In this document: one piece after another, positions 61,447 through 64,000 of the stretch
Layout: each line of letters opens with the position of its first letter
How positions within the stretch are numbered: position 1 is the stretch's first letter
Origin: a virus
Strand: one strand, 5' to 3'
Length of the DNA stretch: 64,000 nt
Virus record (IMG/VR): IMGVR_UViG_3300029267_002119
Coordinates: 38,390 to 102,389 of that record
Notes under the pieces: model-generated
Seen by the model: the letters and a program-made list of their open reading frames with translations, nothing else
Databases searched by the model: none
What the model was told of the DNA's origin: nothing
Program-made: the position numbers and the translations under genes

Positions 61447-64000
61447 TTACGGGCGCGGCGTCTTCAGCTTCCGCCGCTTCGCGGGCGGCGGCAGCGCTTC
61501 CCCCGGGTCTTCGACGGGAGCAGTCCCCACGCCCGTGCGCGAGGAGCCCTGGGCAGGCGAGCTGTAGCGGTGAGGGAAGTCCACAGCCTCGGCCGTCAGG
61601 AACGCCCCGGCTGCCCACCCGCGCCAGTACTCGGCCGCGTCGCTGTGCCCCTCCTCGTCATCCTTCTCGGCCCAGTCGCGCGCGCGGAGCGCGAGACGAT
61701 GAGTGCTCTTGCTGCCCGGGTCGTCGCCCTTGCCCTTCTTGGCCGTCAGGAACGAACCGACAGCCCACCCGCGCCAATACTCGGCCGCGTCGTCGTGACC
61801 GTCCCTGGCATCGATCCTGGCGCGCCTCCTGGCGAGCAGCGCCAGCGGATGCACCCATTTGCTGCCCCCTCCGGTCTTGCTGCCCTCGGCCTCGCAGAGC
61901 GCGCAGCAGACGCCCAGGGTCACCACCTCGCGCCGCTCGAGCACCGACGAGAGGCCATCGCCGAACAGCTCCTCGTCCTCGCGCAGGTCCACGCGCTTGT
62001 CGGGCGCCATGAACGTACGGAAGCGGTCCATGATGTCCTTCGTGAGCTTGTAGCGACTCTGGATCTTGTGCCCCTTGCCGATGTAGGCCGCGAAGATCTC
62101 GGCGAAGTCCTCGTAGCGCTTCGTCGCCCCGTAGGAGCTGGGGAAGTCGCCGTGCTTCTTCCCCTTCTCGGTTGGCTTCTTCGCGAGCCCGAAGTACCAG
62201 GCGTAGGTCTTCCTGCGCGCGCGAGGGATCTCCCGATAGTAGTAGTGGTGTCCCATCTCGTGGACCATCGTGGTCATGATCTTGGCCGGAGTCTGCTTCG
62301 CGCCGATCGTGTTCACGAAGATCTCGACGATCTTCGTCTTCATGTCGTAGTTTCCCAGCGCCGTGCCGGTGCGGAGGTGCATCGTCACGTTCGGCAGCAT
62401 GAAGCCGAAGCCGCGCTTCTTGAGCAGGTCCATCGAGTCCTTGCAGGCCGTCGCGTAGCGGTCCCAGGTCTCCTGGTCCACGCCCAGGTCGTTGAACAGC
62501 ATGATGCCATTCACCTTCGCCTGCTTGGGGCCAGGCTCGCCGACTGCCCACGGCTTCATCTTGGGCTTCTTCCCGGCCTTCGCGATCTGCACGTGGTGCT
62601 CGGGAGGCTTCTTACCCTTGGTCTTCTCCGACTTCATCGAAGCCAGCGCGCCAGCGAGGGTCGCGCCGTCGCCCCGGTAGCGATAGTGCGGCTTCGGTTG
62701 TCCCTGGAGCTTGACCGTGAACGAGCCATCCGGGCGAAGCCGGATCTTGAACCGGCCACCGCTCTTGAACGAGTAGTCGAATCCCTTCCCAAGCGTCGTC
62801 GAGTGCTTGTCGACCTTGAGCGGCTTGCCAGCGAGCTTGCTGGCGGCTTCCTCCACGTCCTTGAGGAATGCCTTGGACCCCTTGGGCTTCTTCGCCTTCT
62901 TCTTCGCCTTCTTCTTGGTCGCCTTGTAGTCCTCGGTCACGGTCGCACCGAGCGGCACCCGATACTTCTCGTGGCCCCACAGCTCCAGGTCGGTCACCTT
63001 CCAGCTCCCTTCGGGCCTGTGGCCCTTGTAGGCCGGTTCGCCCGGGTTGATGTAGGCCAGCGTCGCGTGCGCCTTGAACTGTTCGGCGTAGCCCTTCTTC
63101 TTGTCTTCGTTTGGTCCATACGTGTGCGCGATCGGAACACCGGCCTGCTCGGCCGCCTTGCGGATAGCCGCGTGCAGATCGTTGAGGCTCGCCTTCTCGG
63201 GCCAGGCGTTGCCGATCATGTGCGGGATCGTCTGGCCGTTGTTGTTCGTGAACTCGCCGTAGCCGCCCATCCGCATCAGGAAGGGCTCGTGCTTCCGAGC
63301 GACCTTGCCGACCACATCGACCAGCTTCCCGTAGTCAGCTGGCGAGAGATCACCGGCGTAGAGCACCGTGAAGTGCGGGACCGAGTCGTCCTCCTCGCTC
63401 TTGTCCGGGAAGTAGCGAGCCAGGTTCGACGGCACCGGCAGGAAGACGCCGCAGGACATCGTGCCGTCCTTGTTGACCTCGCGCCCCTCTCGAAGAGGCG
63501 CGTAGACGTCCAGACCAGACAACCGCTCGATCTTGCCGCGCATGGCCAGCCTACTGGCCGCCTTGACGACGGTTCCTCGCGCTCGACCGATCTTCCTGGC
63601 CAGCGCGGTCGCGCTGATGGTGTTCCCTCCGGTCAGCGCGTTCACCTCGGCCAGCACCAGATCCGCAGTCGTCTCCTTCCCCTCGACGACCGGCCCAGAC
63701 CCCTTCCACGAGACGCCGAGCTTGGCGAGCTTGGTCTGGCGAATGTCGGCCTTGCGCGACTGGTAGCCCCACATCCCCGGCTCGCCCAGCCCGCCGCCGT
63801 GCACGTACAGCTCCCAGACGCGGTTCGCCGTCGCCTGATCGCCCTTCGCCAGCGCGGCCTTGATCTGCTCGGCCGCCTGGGCCGCGTTCTTGGGCATCTT
63901 GACGCTGGCCGCAGCCTTCTTCTTCGCGACCAGCTTCTTCTTGGAGACCTTCCGTCGGCCCTTGGTGAAGTCGGCACCCTCATCGAGGACCCCGACAACA
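61447..64000 (-). CDS. 2H-phosphoesterase and zincin metalloprotease fusion, N-terminus outside window
   Basis: The frame is open from 64000; the ATG at 63897 need not be the start, since about 34 coding-like residues (VGVLDEGADFTKGRR, then a Lys-rich stretch) precede it. Numbering from that ATG: a winged-helix-like segment at 90-130 (TISATALARKIGRARGTVVK); a 2H phosphoesterase domain with PHFTVLY (His175, Thr177) and KAHATLAYI (His277, Thr279); Lys-rich linkers; a zincin domain with TTMVHEMGHHYYYRE (HExxH at 546-550) and a later RYEDFAEIFAAYI helix; and a C-terminal duplication (GHDDAAEYWRGWAVGSFLTA; GHSDAAEYWRGWAAGAFLTA). Possibly injected or virion-borne. Exact substrates unknown. Confidence 0.7.
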   Translation of the reverse strand, partial: VVGVLDEGADFTKGRRKVSKKKLVAKKKAAASVKMPKNAAQAAEQIKAALAKGDQATANRVWELYVHGGGLGEPGMWGYQSRKADIRQTKLAKLGVSWKGSGPVVEGKETTADLVLAEVNALTGGNTISATALARKIGRARGTVVKAASRLAMRGKIERLSGLDVYAPLREGREVNKDGTMSCGVFLPVPSNLARYFPDKSEEDDSVPHFTVLYAGDLSPADYGKLVDVVGKVARKHEPFLMRMGGYGEFTNNNGQTIPHMIGNAWPEKASLNDLHAAIRKAAEQAGVPIAHTYGPNEDKKKGYAEQFKAHATLAYINPGEPAYKGHRPEGSWKVTDLELWGHEKYRVPLGATVTEDYKATKKKAKKKAKKPKGSKAFLKDVEEAASKLAGKPLKVDKHSTTLGKGFDYSFKSGGRFKIRLRPDGSFTVKLQGQPKPHYRYRGDGATLAGALASMKSEKTKGKKPPEHHVQIAKAGKKPKMKPWAVGEPGPKQAKVNGIMLFNDLGVDQETWDRYATACKDSMDLLKKRGFGFMLPNVTMHLRTGTALGNYDMKTKIVEIFVNTIGAKQTPAKIMTTMVHEMGHHYYYREIPRARRKTYAWYFGLAKKPTEKGKKHGDFPSSYGATKRYEDFAEIFAAYIGKGHKIQSRYKLTKDIMDRFRTFMAPDKRVDLREDEELFGDGLSSVLERREVVTLGVCCALCEAEGSKTGGGSKWVHPLALLARRRARIDARDGHDDAAEYWRGWAVGSFLTAKKGKGDDPGSKSTHRLALRARDWAEKDDEEGHSDAAEYWRGWAAGAFLTAEAVDFPHRYSSPAQGSSRTGVGTAPVEDPGEALPPPAKRRKLKTPRP

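Noticed and set aside
1-64000. tRNA genes and CRISPR arrays
   Set aside because: No gap is long enough or has cloverleaf-like arms, and there are no regularly spaced repeats. The GXY and beta-module repeats are protein-level repeats inside genes.

Overview
The window is about 64 kb of a large, high-GC (roughly 60-65 % by eye) tailed-phage genome with a contractile tail (myovirus type). The diagnostic genes are a tail sheath, two tail-tube paralogues, a tape measure protein, a P2/T4-type baseplate set (gpD/gp27-like hub, gpV/gp5-like spike, gp25, gpJ/gp6-like wedge, gpI), a T4-like portal, a major capsid protein and a T4 gp21-like prohead protease. Genes are tightly packed, many with 1-4 base stop/start overlaps (ATGA, GTGA, TAGTG). 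I see no tRNA, rRNA, CRISPR array, integrase, terminase or replication gene. The host cannot be named; high GC and what look like leaderless promoters fit Actinobacteria or Deinococcus-Thermus, but this is only suggestive.

Layout, in the leftward direction in which most genes are read. 64.0-56.0 kb: a large 2H-phosphoesterase/metalloprotease fusion that runs off the right edge, a run of small genes with a MazG-like pyrophosphohydrolase, and a NUDIX-domain protein. 56.0-52.7 kb: a rightward cassette of five small genes, several with Cys clusters. 52.6-41.0 kb: head module with an SNase-like protein, small basic proteins, two free-standing Hint-domain proteins, portal, two unidentified proteins, a protease-scaffold fusion carrying an intein, and the major capsid protein, closed by a hairpin terminator. 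41.0-36.1 kb: an accessory island with a double-HNH endonuclease, a CoiA-like nuclease, a zinc-ribbon protein and four rightward genes. 36.0-1 kb: one long leftward run with neck proteins, sheath, tube, kinase-like protein, second tube, tail assembly chaperone, tape measure, baseplate, three collagen-repeat fibres and further distal-tail genes.

Four features stand out. (1) The tail assembly chaperone gene has been invaded by a PD-(D/E)XK homing endonuclease gene. The first 18 codons are present twice, once on each side of the insert, and 15 of 18 codons differ while the peptide is nearly identical, so the downstream copy looks recoded. The same gene carries a canonical -1 slippery site, U UUU UUC. 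(2) Two adjacent Hint proteins between the portal and the preceding gene have lost the intein splice-junction residues yet keep their own start signals. (3) An 11-base motif, C(T/G)GGGTAGAAC, occurs eight times on both strands, only in the non-structural blocks and near gene starts; in five cases a start codon follows exactly six bases later, the geometry of a leaderless promoter. (4) A beta-sandwich module with a DDGAGNL / G-T-I-N/D-Y-x-T-G-A-M signature recurs in the sheath and a fibre, with a related version in the capsid protein, which suggests a shared surface-decoration domain.
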